Below the pieces are notes generated by a model, which ran no database searches, was not told where the DNA came from, and was given only the letters and a program-made list of their open reading frames with translations. Shown here piece by piece: positions 15,917 through 25,197 of a DNA stretch of 64,000 nt; positions within the stretch are counted from its first letter, which is position 1, and each line of letters opens with the position of its first letter. The position numbers were made by a program, and so were the translations under genes. This DNA is from Halofilum ochraceum (GTDB lineage Bacteria; Pseudomonadota; Gammaproteobacteria; XJ16; Halofilaceae), in the NCBI RefSeq assembly GCF_001614315.2, contig NZ_LVEG02000001.1, positions 124,001 to 188,000 on the forward strand, given 5' to 3'.

Positions 15917-16681
15917 TCAGGTGGACTCCCACGCCGTTTCCCCGTCGTCAGCGTCGTCGTGGCAGTGAACGGACCCGACAAGGGCCTCGATACCCTGCAC
16001 ATGCGTCCCGCGCCAGTAGATGCGATCGCACCCTGTACACCGGCGGAACGTATCGTAGTACCGCCGCGTCAGCGGCTTCAGCCGGTGTGCGATGGCGGCC
16101 TTGTCGACGTCTTCCAGAACCGCGTTGCAGCGCGAACAGCGCGTGAACGGTCGGGCGGCGCCCGCGAGATCGAACCGCTGGACGACCTCGCGCAGCTGGT
16201 CGCGCGGATCGTCGGCGCGCACGAAGTAGCCGTGCGTCACGATTCGCCGCTTGAGCACATCGCGGTCGCGGGTGAGCAGTACGCGTTCGTCCGTGGTCGC
16301 CAGCGCCGCGAGCTCGCCATCGTCGATGTCGTTGCGGTAGTGGGCGTCGAAACCGCAGAGGCGGAGATAGCGGGCGAGCGCGCCCAGGTTGGCATCCAGC
16401 GCGAACCGTGTCCGCGAATCCGCTGCTCCGCCCGGGATGTTGGCGCTATCGGTGATCGGGTGGGCCTCGATGCGGTCACCGTCGCGTACGATGTACCCGA
16501 AATCCACCGGCAGACCGTTCACCACGAGCCTGCCGATTTCGGGATGCGGTACCCCCAGGGCCTCGACCATGTCCTTGATCGAGGCGCGCCGATCAAAACG
16601 GTGCGGGAATGCGACCTCCTGCCGTTCAGGCGCAAGGAAGTCGTTGAGTGCGTCGTGGAATCGGAACTGGGCTTCGGCCAT
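15917..16681 (-). CDS. Mut7-C RNase domain protein with N-terminal ubiquitin-like domain
   Basis: 254 residues if begun at ATG 16681 (MAEAQFRFHDALNDFL), the usual family start; a longer form from 16729 is possible. The N-terminal ~85 residues are a beta-grasp ubiquitin-like domain (Mut7-C ubiquitin: GRLVVNGLPVDFGYIVRDGD). The Mut7-C PIN-type nuclease follows: RFALDANLGALARYLRLCGFD, LLTRDRDVLKRR, and a zinc ribbon (FTRCSRCN...FRRCTGCDRIYW). The acidic PIN residues are in place. The family is thought to process RNA; the target is unknown. Its 3' end faces the intradiol dioxygenase gene. Confidence 0.87.
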   Translation of the reverse strand: MAEAQFRFHDALNDFLAPERQEVAFPHRFDRRASIKDMVEALGVPHPEIGRLVVNGLPVDFGYIVRDGDRIEAHPITDSANIPGGAADSRTRFALDANLGALARYLRLCGFDAHYRNDIDDGELAALATTDERVLLTRDRDVLKRRIVTHGYFVRADDPRDQLREVVQRFDLAGAARPFTRCSRCNAVLEDVDKAAIAHRLKPLTRRYYDTFRRCTGCDRIYWRGTHVQGIEALVGSVHCHDDADDGETAWEST

Positions 16682-16991
16682 GGATGGTGTGCGGCGGCTG
16701 CGCAGCGGTTCGGTCAGAGGCATCGACACCGTTACTGAATGCTAGCATGCCGGGCCGGATGGGAATGGCCCGGAACCCCGCGAGCCACCTCACGGCCACT
16801 CGCCCGAGCCCGCGACCTCCCGGACCGCTCCGCCCGCCTGTGAAAAACGATGTCGGAGCTCGAAGAGCGCCCGCTTCTGGTAGCATCGCGTGCCGCGCGT
16901 ACGCAGGAGCAACCGTCCGCGCTGACGACCGCCCGCGCCGCAAGACAGGATATTCTACGCCGCAGCGGGTCTTGTTGCGGAGCCCGCGTCG

Positions 16992-17951
16992 ATGTCCGAA
17001 TCGCAGAACGACTACGCCGAGCTCGTGGCGCCGGCCTATCGTGCGCATGCCGACCAGCTGCTGACCGCGATCGTCGATGTGATCGGTGACGCCGTCGTGG
17101 CCATCAACGACGACCAGCAGATCATTGTCTTCAACCGCGGGGCCCAGGCCATGTTCGGCTACGCCCCCGGCCAGGTGCTCGGTCAATCGCTCGACCTCCT
17201 GCTGCCGCCGGAGAGCCGGGGGCAGCATGCCGGCCTGGTGGCGGGGTTCGTCGCCGAGCCGTCGGTCACCCGGCGCATGGGCGAACGTCGCACCATCCAC
17301 GGTGTGCGCCGTGATGGCAGCCGTTTCCCGGCCGGGGCCACGATCGCGCATCTCAGGCTCCCGTTCGGCAGGGTGATGGTCGCGGTGGTGCGCGACATAT
17401 CCGAGCACGTCGAGACGCGGGAGCGGCTGCAGGAGTCGCTGCGCCTCGAGGAGGCGCGCGCCCGGACCGATCCGCTGACCGGCGTACGCAACCTGCGGGC
17501 CTTCCAGGACGCGCTGCAGCGTGAACTCGCCCGCCTGGACCGTGGGGCCGCCCCGCTTACGCTGGTCTACATCGATCTTGATCACTTCAAGCCGATCAAC
17601 GACACCTTCGGTCACGCGTTCGGCGACGAGGTGCTGGTCACGATCGCGCAGCGGCTGGACGGCTTTGTGCGTGACATGGACGTGGTGGCGCGGATCGGCG
17701 GGGACGAGTTCGCAATCCTGATGCCGGAAACGGATGGCGACTCGCTCCGGGCTCGCGTGGCGCAGCTGCACGAACTGTTACTGGAGGACATGCGGGAAGG
17801 GCAGAGCGGCGTGACGTTCAGCATTGGGGTGTTGACGTGCACCGCGGTGCCCGACAGCGTCGAGACCTGCATGCACGAGGCCGATGCGCTCATGTATCGG
17901 GTCAAGCATTCGACCCGGAATGCGGTCGAATTCGGGACCCTCCCGGCCTGA
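16992..17951 (+). CDS. PAS-GGDEF diguanylate cyclase
   Basis: 319 residues. A PAS domain (about 20-135) with VVAINDDQQIIVFNRGAQAM and HGVRRDGSRFP is followed by a short coiled linker and a GGDEF domain (about 155-310). The catalytic motif GGDEF is intact (236-240), and the RxxD inhibitory site is present five residues upstream (RDMD, 227-230). It is therefore predicted to make c-di-GMP and to be product-inhibited. There are no membrane segments, so it is cytoplasmic. PAS often binds haem, flavin or small ligands; the signal here is unknown. The 250 bp upstream hold no clear gene. Confidence 0.93.
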   Translation: MSESQNDYAELVAPAYRAHADQLLTAIVDVIGDAVVAINDDQQIIVFNRGAQAMFGYAPGQVLGQSLDLLLPPESRGQHAGLVAGFVAEPSVTRRMGERRTIHGVRRDGSRFPAGATIAHLRLPFGRVMVAVVRDISEHVETRERLQESLRLEEARARTDPLTGVRNLRAFQDALQRELARLDRGAAPLTLVYIDLDHFKPINDTFGHAFGDEVLVTIAQRLDGFVRDMDVVARIGGDEFAILMPETDGDSLRARVAQLHELLLEDMREGQSGVTFSIGVLTCTAVPDSVETCMHEADALMYRVKHSTRNAVEFGTLPA

Positions 17952-18003
17952 TCGGGTCACGCGCCGCCGCGGTTGTGGCGAAAAGATGCTGCAATCCCGT
18001 GAA

Positions 18004-19107
18004 CTAGCCGGACAGATGGACGGCCAACTCCGCCGAGCGCTCCAGCGCACCTTCCATATACCCGCCGAATGTACGGGCCGTCTCCGAACCACCTGGCAGT
18101 AACCGTCCATCCCATGCCGAGCTGAACGCGGGCAGTGGTCCATATTCGGGGTGGCTGGTGGGCGGGGCGCGGTCGTCCGGTGAGGCGGTTTCCGGCTCGA
18201 ATGCCCAGTCCTGCAGACACGTGTGGCGCGTGTCGCGCGCCGCCGGGCCGAACAGGCGCTCGATCTGCGCCATCGTGGCCTCCGCGAGCGCCTCCGGATG
18301 GTCGCGCCGTATTTCCGCGGGGACACCGTAGAACCCGAAAAGGGCGCCGGGGCGGCCCGAGAGGGGCGAAGCATCGTGGATCTCGACGAGTGGTCCGGAA
18401 TGGCTCATCGCATCGCCGGAGAGGCCTTCGTCGCGCCAGAATGGCGTTGCGTACACGGCCACGAATTTGGCATGGCCGGCCATCCAGGTGGGGACCCCCT
18501 TCAAGCCGCGAGTCTGCGCCGGCGACAGCTCGGGATTGAAGGTCAGGCTCGCAGCGATGCGGGGTGGCAGGGCGAGCACGAAGTGCTCGGCGGGCCAGTT
18601 GCGGCCATCGGCGAGCAGCAGGCCACGCTCGCGGTCAACGCCGCGCACCGGCGTCGCCGGATGCAGCCGCGATGCCGGGAGCTCGGCGGCGAGCGCGTCC
18701 GTCAGCGATTTCACGCCACCGTCCACGCGCAGCGAACCGGCCATCGAGGCGAAGCCCCGGTCGCGGTGGACCGTCGCCTGGTCGTCCTCGTAGAGCAGAT
18801 CGCCCATGGCGTACTGCTCGAACACCGGGCAGCCCAGACGCTCGGCCAGCGCACGCATGCGGGGCTGGATGGACCAGAACCAGGACGGCCCGAGATCGAA
18901 GGCGGCCCCGTCGACGGTAAGCGACTGCATGCGTCCGCCCCAGCGTTCGCGCGCCTCGAACAGGTGCCAGTCGATCCCCGCCCGTTCCAACTCGTCGGCG
19001 AGCGCCAGACCGGCCAGGCCGCCCCCGACGATGGCGACGGCGCATCGGGGCCGGGCGCTCAAGGTGTTGGTGCCGCCGCGTCGATCAGGTGCCCGGTCTT
19101 CATCCAC
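18004..19107 (-). CDS. FAD-dependent amine oxidase-like oxidoreductase
   Basis: Up to 367 residues with an N-terminal FAD-binding Rossmann motif, [21 protein letters not shown], then [14 protein letters not shown] (the second dinucleotide motif of flavin amine oxidases). The C-terminal flavin segment is [29 protein letters not shown]. The ATG at 19107 gives a 49-bp overlap with the cupin gene. A TTG at 19062 overlapping the cupin stop (TTGA) would be a tighter coupled start and loses nothing conserved. It is cotranscribed with the ChrR-like cupin. A comparable amine oxidase belongs to singlet-oxygen ChrR regulons in other bacteria, but no sigma factor is present here. Confidence 0.85.
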   Translation of the reverse strand: MDEDRAPDRRGGTNTLSARPRCAVAIVGGGLAGLALADELERAGIDWHLFEARERWGGRMQSLTVDGAAFDLGPSWFWSIQPRMRALAERLGCPVFEQYAMGDLLYEDDQATVHRDRGFASMAGSLRVDGGVKSLTDALAAELPASRLHPATPVRGVDRERGLLLADGRNWPAEHFVLALPPRIAASLTFNPELSPAQTRGLKGVPTWMAGHAKFVAVYATPFWRDEGLSGDAMSHSGPLVEIHDASPLSGRPGALFGFYGVPAEIRRDHPEALAEATMAQIERLFGPAARDTRHTCLQDWAFEPETASPDDRAPPTSHPEYGPLPAFSSAWDGRLLPGGSETARTFGGYMEGALERSAELAVHLSG

Positions 19108-19727
19108 ACGCGCGCACCTTCCGGCCCGCAGACGCCGGCGAAGGGCACCCCGTCGGGCAGGCGCAGCCAGGAGCCGCAGTGCAGCGTGCGCGTATCATCC
19201 GAGAGCGTCCCGTCGAGCACCAGAAGCTCGATGCCGCCCCGATCGCTCACCTCGAACGCGGCATGGGGTGCGGCCTCGGTGTAGGTGACCCGCTCGCGCG
19301 CATCCTCGTGCAGCACCGCGACCGAGCGGTCGTCGCCCACAGGTTGTGCCTCTGCGTGCATGTCCTTGCTGAACTGCAGCCCGTCGTCCGGGGCGAACTG
19401 CCAGAGCTTGACGAAGATCGTGCACCCTTCGGTCGATCCGGGCGTGTGGCTCGATCCCGGCGGGTTGCGTACGTAGGTCCCGGCCGGGAACGCACCGGTC
19501 TCGTCCTCGAACACCCCGTCCAGCACGATGAACTCCTCGCCGCCGCCGTGTGTATGCGCCGAGAACGAACTGTTCGGCGCGTAGCGCACGATCGAGGTCG
19601 CTCGCGCGACTTCCTCGCCGATCCGATCCAGCATCCGGCGATCGACGCCCGGCATGGGCGAGGGGACCCAGGGCTCCTGCTCCGAGTGGATCAGGGCCGG
19701 TCGGGTAAAGTCGGCGTTGATTTTCAT
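19059..19727 (-). CDS. Double-cupin (ChrR-like) protein
   Basis: 222 residues containing two ChrR-type cupin folds. The first has [20 protein letters not shown] (metal-ligand His/His/Glu) and [14 protein letters not shown]. The second, [17 protein letters not shown], is weaker and lacks the HxH motif. The N-terminal zinc-binding anti-sigma domain of ChrR is missing, so this is a free-standing cupin rather than an anti-sigma factor. The downstream FAD oxidoreductase overlaps it. The upstream AT-rich stretch (19805-19835, ATTAGATTGTGTGCAATTAA) is the likely promoter region. Substrate unknown. Confidence 0.82.
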   Translation of the reverse strand: MKINADFTRPALIHSEQEPWVPSPMPGVDRRMLDRIGEEVARATSIVRYAPNSSFSAHTHGGGEEFIVLDGVFEDETGAFPAGTYVRNPPGSSHTPGSTEGCTIFVKLWQFAPDDGLQFSKDMHAEAQPVGDDRSVAVLHEDARERVTYTEAAPHAAFEVSDRGGIELLVLDGTLSDDTRTLHCGSWLRLPDGVPFAGVCGPEGARVWMKTGHLIDAAAPTP

Positions 19728-19944
19728 GGCGTGCTCTCCTGATCTGATACCGTGCTCGCCGCGCTCAGGCCAGTGGCACTGGCTGGCGACAAGGGACGAC
19801 TCTCATATTAGATTGTGTGCAATTAATTTGCGAGGGTGCTGTCCGGTCGAAGCATCCGCCCCGTCGTTTGTCCGCCATCGCACAGACATGGCTCGCACCG
19901 CCACGTCTAGACTGGTCCCACTGTACCGATCAAGGGGTACAGCC

Positions 19945-20193
19945 ATGACGATAACCATGGCTGAAGCCAGGACCACCAGGAATGCTGCGGCAGCGCAGGA
20001 TCAACGCTGTGGAGTGAACGATTACGGCAGCGTCGGCGAAGCGCAAGCGGCCCTGGAGAACAGCGGCATCCGCCTCGCCAGCTTCGATCGCGCCGATCTC
20101 ACCGACATGGCGAAGTGGATGTGGCGCAACGATGCCTCGCCCGAGGACGCCGCGATCGCCTTTGGTCTGAAACTGGCCAGTGACTTCGGCTAG
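19945..20193 (+). CDS. Small hypothetical protein
   Basis: 82 residues from ATG 19945; a second ATG four codons on is also possible. No domain recognised. The sequence is hydrophilic, with a C-terminal helix-like segment, RNDASPEDAAIAFGLKLASDFG. It starts soon after a GGGGTAC stretch rather than a clean ribosome site. It stands alone between the cupin operon and a LysR gene, all reading in different directions. Codon usage looks similar to its neighbours; real gene status is moderately supported. Confidence 0.5.
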   Translation: MTITMAEARTTRNAAAAQDQRCGVNDYGSVGEAQAALENSGIRLASFDRADLTDMAKWMWRNDASPEDAAIAFGLKLASDFG

Positions 20194-20312
20194 AAGGGCC
20201 CGGGTCACGGCCTGCGCGGCAACCCTGCGACTCCCGCCCGGCTACCTGATCGAGTCTGGAACTGACCGGTGGTCTCCGCCGTGCTGCTGGAGCGGAACGC
20301 AGAGACCACGGA

Positions 20313-21254
20313 TCAGACCCCGCGAGGGGTGTTCCGCCCGACCGCCGCTTCCTCACTGACCAACGCCCAGGGTGGCGGCTCACCGATGTGCGCGCGCAAT
20401 GTTTCGACGAAGCGGCGCACTCGGGGTGGCACGTAGCGGCGCTCGGGCATCAGCACGGAGATGTTGGCCGGCCCGACTACCGGGTACTCGGCCAGGAGCC
20501 GCACAAGCTGACCGCTGCGGAGCTCGTCCACGACGTCCCAGACCGATTTCAGGGCGATACCGGCGCCGGCAAGGCACAGCGCGCTGACCGCGTCCCCGCG
20601 GCGGCAGCGAATCCTCGGTGGAACACGCACCGACTGGTCGGTGTCGCCAACGTGGAAGTGCCACACGTCCTTGTCCTCGAGGACCAGGCAGTCGTGGCTG
20701 CCGAGCGCATCGGGCGTGGCCGGAACACCGTTTCGCTCAAGGTAGGCGGGCGCGGCGACGACGATGCGCCAGCTATCGAACAGCGGCTTGGCGACGTTTC
20801 GGGAGTCGGTGAGCGGCCCGATGCGAACCGCCAGATCCAGTCCCTCGCCTACCAGGTCCTGTTGGCGGTCGGTGAGGTGGAGCTCTACCCGCACCCGCGG
20901 ATACTGGTGGGCGAATTCCGCCACGGCCGGTGCGACGTAGCGCTCGCCGAAACGCGTCGGTGCGGCGACCCGCAGCGTGCCAGAGTCGTTGCCGCCGCGC
21001 TCGTCGAACATGGCGATCAGGGCGTCGCTGTCGTCGATCAGAAGCCGGGCGCGATCCAGGGCCGCACCACCTTCGTCGGTGAGTGTCAGGCCCTGGGTGG
21101 AGCGGTGAAAGAGGCGCACGCCCAGGCGAGCCTCCAGTCGGTTCAGGCGTTTACTGACGCTCGCTACCGACAGGTCGAGCTCGCGCGCCGCGCGCGAGAG
21201 GTTGCCCGTCTGAGCGAGGCGCGCGAACACCCGCAGCTCGTCGGTCAGCTCCAC
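20313..21254 (-). CDS. LysR-family transcriptional regulator
   Basis: 313 residues from GTG 21254 (V/M-ELTDELRVFARLAQTGNLS). The N-terminal HTH (LSRAARELDLSVASVSKRLNRLEARLGVRLFHRS) and a LysR substrate domain are complete. An open frame continues far upstream but is non-coding there, because it crosses the promoter gap and the antisense of the BCCT gene. An AAAGGT ribosome site lies upstream of the GTG. It is divergent from the BCCT transporter with a 177-bp gap, so it is a plausible regulator of that transporter (inferred). Confidence 0.87.
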   Translation of the reverse strand: MELTDELRVFARLAQTGNLSRAARELDLSVASVSKRLNRLEARLGVRLFHRSTQGLTLTDEGGAALDRARLLIDDSDALIAMFDERGGNDSGTLRVAAPTRFGERYVAPAVAEFAHQYPRVRVELHLTDRQQDLVGEGLDLAVRIGPLTDSRNVAKPLFDSWRIVVAAPAYLERNGVPATPDALGSHDCLVLEDKDVWHFHVGDTDQSVRVPPRIRCRRGDAVSALCLAGAGIALKSVWDVVDELRSGQLVRLLAEYPVVGPANISVLMPERRYVPPRVRRFVETLRAHIGEPPPWALVSEEAAVGRNTPRGV

Positions 21255-21431
21255 CGGTCGACCTTTCGCATTCCGTGAAACCCTCTTTTCGCGCGCGCCG
21301 GTTTCGCCCGCCCGCGTCCGGCAATAGCGTGAGCGTACTGCAATACCGCTCGATCGGGCCAGACTGAATACGACCCGAACGCGATATCCGCATCGCTTCT
21401 CCAGCCACCGACCGCAAAGAGGAGGTCCTTC

Positions 21432-23123
21432 GTGACGAACGACGAGACAGTCCTGGAAACGCCCGCTACCAGTGAAGGCGTACCTCCGCCCGAGGGGCCG
21501 GCGAACGTCATCAATACGGATTACGTCATCGGCCAGGACAACATCGCGACGACCAAGCTGGGTGTAAACGTCGATCTGCACCGCAAGGTCTTCAGTGTTT
21601 CGTCGCTCGTGATCCTGACCTTCGTGATTCTGACCCTGGCACTGCAGAACGAGGTGAAACCGGTCTTTGATGCCGTGTTCAGTTTCGTGACCGGCAACCT
21701 GAGCTGGGTGTTCCTGTTGGGCAGCAATCTGTTCGTGCTCGTCAGTGTCGCGCTGATCTTTACGCCGGTCGGAAGGGTTCGGATCGGTGGAGCCCATGCC
21801 CGTCCCGAGTTCAGCTACGGCGGATGGTTCGCCATGCTGTTCGCCGCGGGCATGGGTATCGGCCTGATGTTCTACGGCGTGTCCGAGCCACTGACCCACT
21901 TTGGTACCGCCATGAGTGGAACCACCGTGGAGGACGGGGTACGCACTGACTGGGCGCCGCTGGGGGGCGCGGCTGGCAATGAGCAGGCCGCGACGCAGCT
22001 CGGAATGGCCGCGACCATCCTCCACTACGGGGTGCATCCGTGGGGGAGCTACGCCATCGTCGGTCTGGCACTGGCCATCTTTGCCTTCAACAAGGGCCTG
22101 CCGCTGACGATGCGCTCGATCTTCTACCCGGTGCTCGGTGAGCGCATCTGGGGCTGGCCGGGTCATGCCATCGACATCCTCGCGGTGTTCGCGACCCTGT
22201 TCGGTCTCGCGACCTCACTGGGTCTGGGCGCGTCCCAGGCCACGGCGGGCTTGAGCTATCTGTTCGGCGTGCCGGATACCGACGCGACCATGGTTCTGCT
22301 GGTCATGGGGATTACCGCCATCGCGCTGGTCTCGATCGTACTCGGCGTGGAAAAGGGGGTGCAGCGCCTGTCGCAGCTGAACATGGTGCTCGCCTTCCTG
22401 CTGTTGATGTTCCTGATCTTCGTAGGCCCGACTCTGCTGATCGCCACCGGATTCTTCGAAAGTATGGCGGCCTACGTGGTCCACCTGCCGGCGCTGTCGA
22501 ACCCCTTCGGACGGGAAGATGCCAATTTCACCGAGGGGTGGACGGCGTTCTACCTCGCCTGGTGGATCTCCTGGTCGCCGTTCGTCGGCATGTTCATCGC
22601 CCGCGTCAGCCGTGGTCGCACCGTGCGCGAGTTCCTGATCGCCGTCCTTCTGGTACCGACCCTGGTCGCCATCGTGTGGATCACCGCCTTCGGGGGCACC
22701 GCCATCGACCAGGTGCTCAACAAAGGCTTCGAGGGCGTCCAGGAGGCCGCTCTCGAACTGCAGCTGTTCGTGATGCTCGGCGAGCTGCCGTTGGCCACCA
22801 TCACGTCTACGGTCGGTATCGTGCTGGTGATCGTGTTCTTCGTGACCTCCTCGGACTCGGGGTCGCTGGTGATTGACTCCATTACGGCCGGCGGCAAGGT
22901 CGATTCCCCCAAGGCGCAGCGCGTCTTCTGGGCGGTGATCGAGGGCGCCATCGCCATCGCCCTGCTTCTGGGTGGTGGTCTGAAGGCTTTGCAGAGCGCC
23001 GCGGTATCCACCGGCCTGCCGTTCACGCTGGTGCTGATGGTTGCCTGCTACGCGCTGGTCAAGGGCCTCGTGAGTGAGCCCATAACGGATCGGCGCCGCG
23101 AGTATGCCGAGGAAGCGGCTTGA
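21432..23123 (+). CDS. BCCT-family betaine/choline/carnitine-type transporter
   Basis: 563 residues from GTG 21432, with a strong GAGGAGGT ribosome site. Twelve predicted membrane helices. Diagnostic BCCT blocks are GMGIGLMFYGVSEPLTHFGT and the tryptophan-rich AFYLAWWISWSPFVGMFIARVSRGRT. BCCT carriers bring in glycine betaine, choline, carnitine, ectoine or DMSP, usually with Na+. The N- and C-terminal tails are short, so the BetP-like osmosensing tail is missing. It is followed by a strong hairpin and by a divergent LysR gene upstream. The substrate is not assignable from sequence alone. Confidence 0.92.
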   Translation: MTNDETVLETPATSEGVPPPEGPANVINTDYVIGQDNIATTKLGVNVDLHRKVFSVSSLVILTFVILTLALQNEVKPVFDAVFSFVTGNLSWVFLLGSNLFVLVSVALIFTPVGRVRIGGAHARPEFSYGGWFAMLFAAGMGIGLMFYGVSEPLTHFGTAMSGTTVEDGVRTDWAPLGGAAGNEQAATQLGMAATILHYGVHPWGSYAIVGLALAIFAFNKGLPLTMRSIFYPVLGERIWGWPGHAIDILAVFATLFGLATSLGLGASQATAGLSYLFGVPDTDATMVLLVMGITAIALVSIVLGVEKGVQRLSQLNMVLAFLLLMFLIFVGPTLLIATGFFESMAAYVVHLPALSNPFGREDANFTEGWTAFYLAWWISWSPFVGMFIARVSRGRTVREFLIAVLLVPTLVAIVWITAFGGTAIDQVLNKGFEGVQEAALELQLFVMLGELPLATITSTVGIVLVIVFFVTSSDSGSLVIDSITAGGKVDSPKAQRVFWAVIEGAIAIALLLGGGLKALQSAAVSTGLPFTLVLMVACYALVKGLVSEPITDRRREYAEEAA

Positions 23124-23126
23124 TCT

Positions 23127-23165
23127 GAACGGCCCGGGTGGCCTCGATGGCTGCCCGGGCCGTTC
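23127..23165 (+). terminator. Hairpin terminator after the BCCT gene
   Basis: Perfect 12-bp arms GAACGGCCCGGG (23127-23138) and CCCGGGCCGTTC (23154-23165) begin four bases after the stop codon. The following bases are ATGTCC, with no T-run, so it is a stable hairpin typical of GC-rich genomes rather than a classic intrinsic terminator. Confidence 0.65.
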
Positions 23166-23408
23166 ATGTCCCCGCCTGCTGCATCGGAAGGTAGACGCCG
23201 GATATCCGTGACCCCGAAATACCCGGGCGCAAGAATGACATCACACGGGGGCCGATGAAGCCCTGCGGCGTGGCTGGAATCAGGCGTTATGCCGGATCGC
23301 TGGATCCGCCACGAATGTGGTGTACCGGGTGTCTCCTTTCCCGGTACCCACGGCTGGACTATCCTCAGGCCGAGCAGGGACTGAATCGGGCAGCCGAAAG
23401 GGGGTGGC

Positions 23409-24443
23409 ATGGCGGGGCGGATCGTGATCTGTGCCGACGGCACATGGAATCGGCCGGAAGAAGATGCCGAAACCGATACGCCGACCAATGTCCTGCGGAT
23501 GGCGCGTGCCATCAAACCGTTCGATGACGACGGTCGATCCCAGCAGGTCTTCTATGACTGGGGCGTGGGCTCGTATTACGGCCAGGTCTCCGGCGGGATT
23601 ACCGGTCGGGGGATCCACAAGAACATCAAGGATGCCTACCGCTATATCGTCCAGAATTACGATCCCGGTGCCGAGATCTTTCTTTTCGGTTTCAGCCGGG
23701 GTGCCTATACCATCCGCAGCCTCTGTGGGCTCATCAACAATTGCGGCATTCTCAAGCGGCCGGACGCGGCATTGATCGAACAGGCGTTCGATCACTACAA
23801 GAAAGTAAGTGACAAATGGGCCCCGAAGGGGGAGGCCGCCCGTCGTTTTCGAGAACGCCATGCCCACGGGTCACGGGAGATCCGCTTCGTGGGAGCGTGG
23901 GATACCGTGGGAGCGCTGGGTATCCCTTTTTCACTGCTGGGGCTCTTCGACCGTACCGATGAGTTTTACGACACGAAGCTCGGTTCCAATGTCCGCATGG
24001 CTCGCCACGCACTGGCCATTGATGAGCGGCGGGAAGATTTCGAGCCGACCCTGTGGGAGCCACGCGACGGGCTGGATCTGGAACAGGTCTGGTTCGCGGG
24101 CGTTCATGGCGATATCGGGGGCGGTTACGAGCCCGACAGGCAGGGCCGCCTGAACTCGGATTTCCCGCTGGGATGGATGATGAACGAGGCGACGGCAGCG
24201 GGCCTGTCACTGGAATCGCATCTCCCTGAAAGCCTCAATGCCAGCGTCAAGGCCCCGGTGCATCGCTCTGTCCGGCATATCTATCGCTTCCGCGGGAAAG
24301 ATCCCAGAGCACTGGAGAGGGCCGGACGACCGACGCGCATCCACCGCTCGGTGAAGGAGCGCTGGGAAGCGGATTCGGACTACCGGCCCGAGAACCTGCA
24401 GGAATACCTCGACGCCCACGATTGGCCCGCCACTCTGGCATGA
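23409..24443 (+). CDS. DUF2235 alpha/beta-hydrolase (phospholipase-like)
   Basis: 344 residues from ATG 23409 after GGGGG. DUF2235 (Tle1/T6SS phospholipase-like) signatures: RIVICADGTWNRPEED at the start, FLFGFSRGAYTIRSLCGLI with the nucleophile Ser96 in GFSRG, FVGAWDTVGALG, and VWFAGVHGDIGGGY with the likely catalytic His. No signal peptide, VgrG or other type VI genes are nearby, so it may be a cytoplasmic hydrolase rather than a secreted effector. It is convergent with the MddA-like gene, 16 bp apart. Confidence 0.88.
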   Translation: MAGRIVICADGTWNRPEEDAETDTPTNVLRMARAIKPFDDDGRSQQVFYDWGVGSYYGQVSGGITGRGIHKNIKDAYRYIVQNYDPGAEIFLFGFSRGAYTIRSLCGLINNCGILKRPDAALIEQAFDHYKKVSDKWAPKGEAARRFRERHAHGSREIRFVGAWDTVGALGIPFSLLGLFDRTDEFYDTKLGSNVRMARHALAIDERREDFEPTLWEPRDGLDLEQVWFAGVHGDIGGGYEPDRQGRLNSDFPLGWMMNEATAAGLSLESHLPESLNASVKAPVHRSVRHIYRFRGKDPRALERAGRPTRIHRSVKERWEADSDYRPENLQEYLDAHDWPATLA

Positions 24444-24459
24444 CGGCCACACGCTGGTG

Positions 24460-25197
24460 CTACTGCCGGGCGATGGGCTTCGTGGGCGTGATTCTCGGCA
24501 CGCGGCGCTGATAGCGCTGGTACTGCTCGCCGTGGAAATGCGCGAGGTCGCGCTCCTCGAGCGCCACGCCCACGAAGATATAGCCCGTAGTCAACACAGC
24601 GAACAACAGATGTCCCGCGCTCATCTCCGGGGTCGCCCAGAAGGCGATGATGAAGCCCAGCATCAGCGGGTGCCGCAGATAGCGATAGAGCCCGCGTACG
24701 CAGAATCGCGGCGGTTCATAGCGACGCCCCTGAAAGTGCAGCCAGGCCTGTTTCAGGCCGAACAGATCGAAATGGTCGATCAGGAACGTCGACCACAACA
24801 CGATCAGCCAACCCACCGCGAACAGCACCCAGAGAACCGCTGTGGCCCCCGTGCTCTGAGCCGACCAGATGGGCTGTGTCAGCGGTTGCCACAGCCAGAA
24901 CAGCAGGAACAAAAGGAGACTCGAGAGCAGCACATAGGTGCTGCGCTCCGCGGCCGGCGGTATGAAGCGCGTCCACCAGCGCTTGAATGCCGGTCGTGCC
25001 ATCACACTGTGCTGTACGGCAAAGAGCCCGAGCAGCACGGCATTGATCACGATCGCCGTGGCCACGGAACCGGTTGCCCCGGAATCGATGGACTTCGGGA
25101 CGATGAAGTTGCCGACGAAACCGACGGCGTACAGGAAGCTCGCCAGGAATACGAGGTAGCTCACCCCCGCGTAGAGCAGAATGAGGATGCGACCCAT
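24460..25197 (-). CDS. mddA: Methanethiol S-methyltransferase (MddA-like), integral membrane
   Basis: 245 residues from ATG 25197, with six or so hydrophobic segments. It begins [37 protein letters not shown], a segment I associate with MddA proteins, followed by [15 protein letters not shown]. The C-terminal SAM-binding half, [23 protein letters not shown] and [19 protein letters not shown], is shared with isoprenylcysteine methyltransferase-like (NnrU/ICMT) enzymes. MddA methylates methanethiol to dimethyl sulfide. The window also has an SBP56/MtoX-type protein that would oxidise the same substrate. The identification is by recalled family motifs and is fairly but not fully secure. Confidence 0.75.
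   Translation of the reverse strand: MGRILILLYAGVSYLVFLASFLYAVGFVGNFIVPKSIDSGATGSVATAIVINAVLLGLFAVQHSVMARPAFKRWWTRFIPPAAERSTYVLLSSLLLFLLFWLWQPLTQPIWSAQSTGATAVLWVLFAVGWLIVLWSTFLIDHFDLFGLKQAWLHFQGRRYEPPRFCVRGLYRYLRHPLMLGFIIAFWATPEMSAGHLLFAVLTTGYIFVGVALEERDLAHFHGEQYQRYQRRVPRITPTKPIARQ

Noticed and set aside
20313-22166. A 617-residue LysR fusion protein
   Set aside because: Only residues from about 21254 downward are LysR-like. The upstream part overlaps the promoter gap and the antisense of the BCCT gene.
23409-24443. A type VI secretion effector operon
   Set aside because: The DUF2235 protein resembles Tle-type lipases, but no immunity lipoprotein, VgrG or PAAR gene is adjacent.
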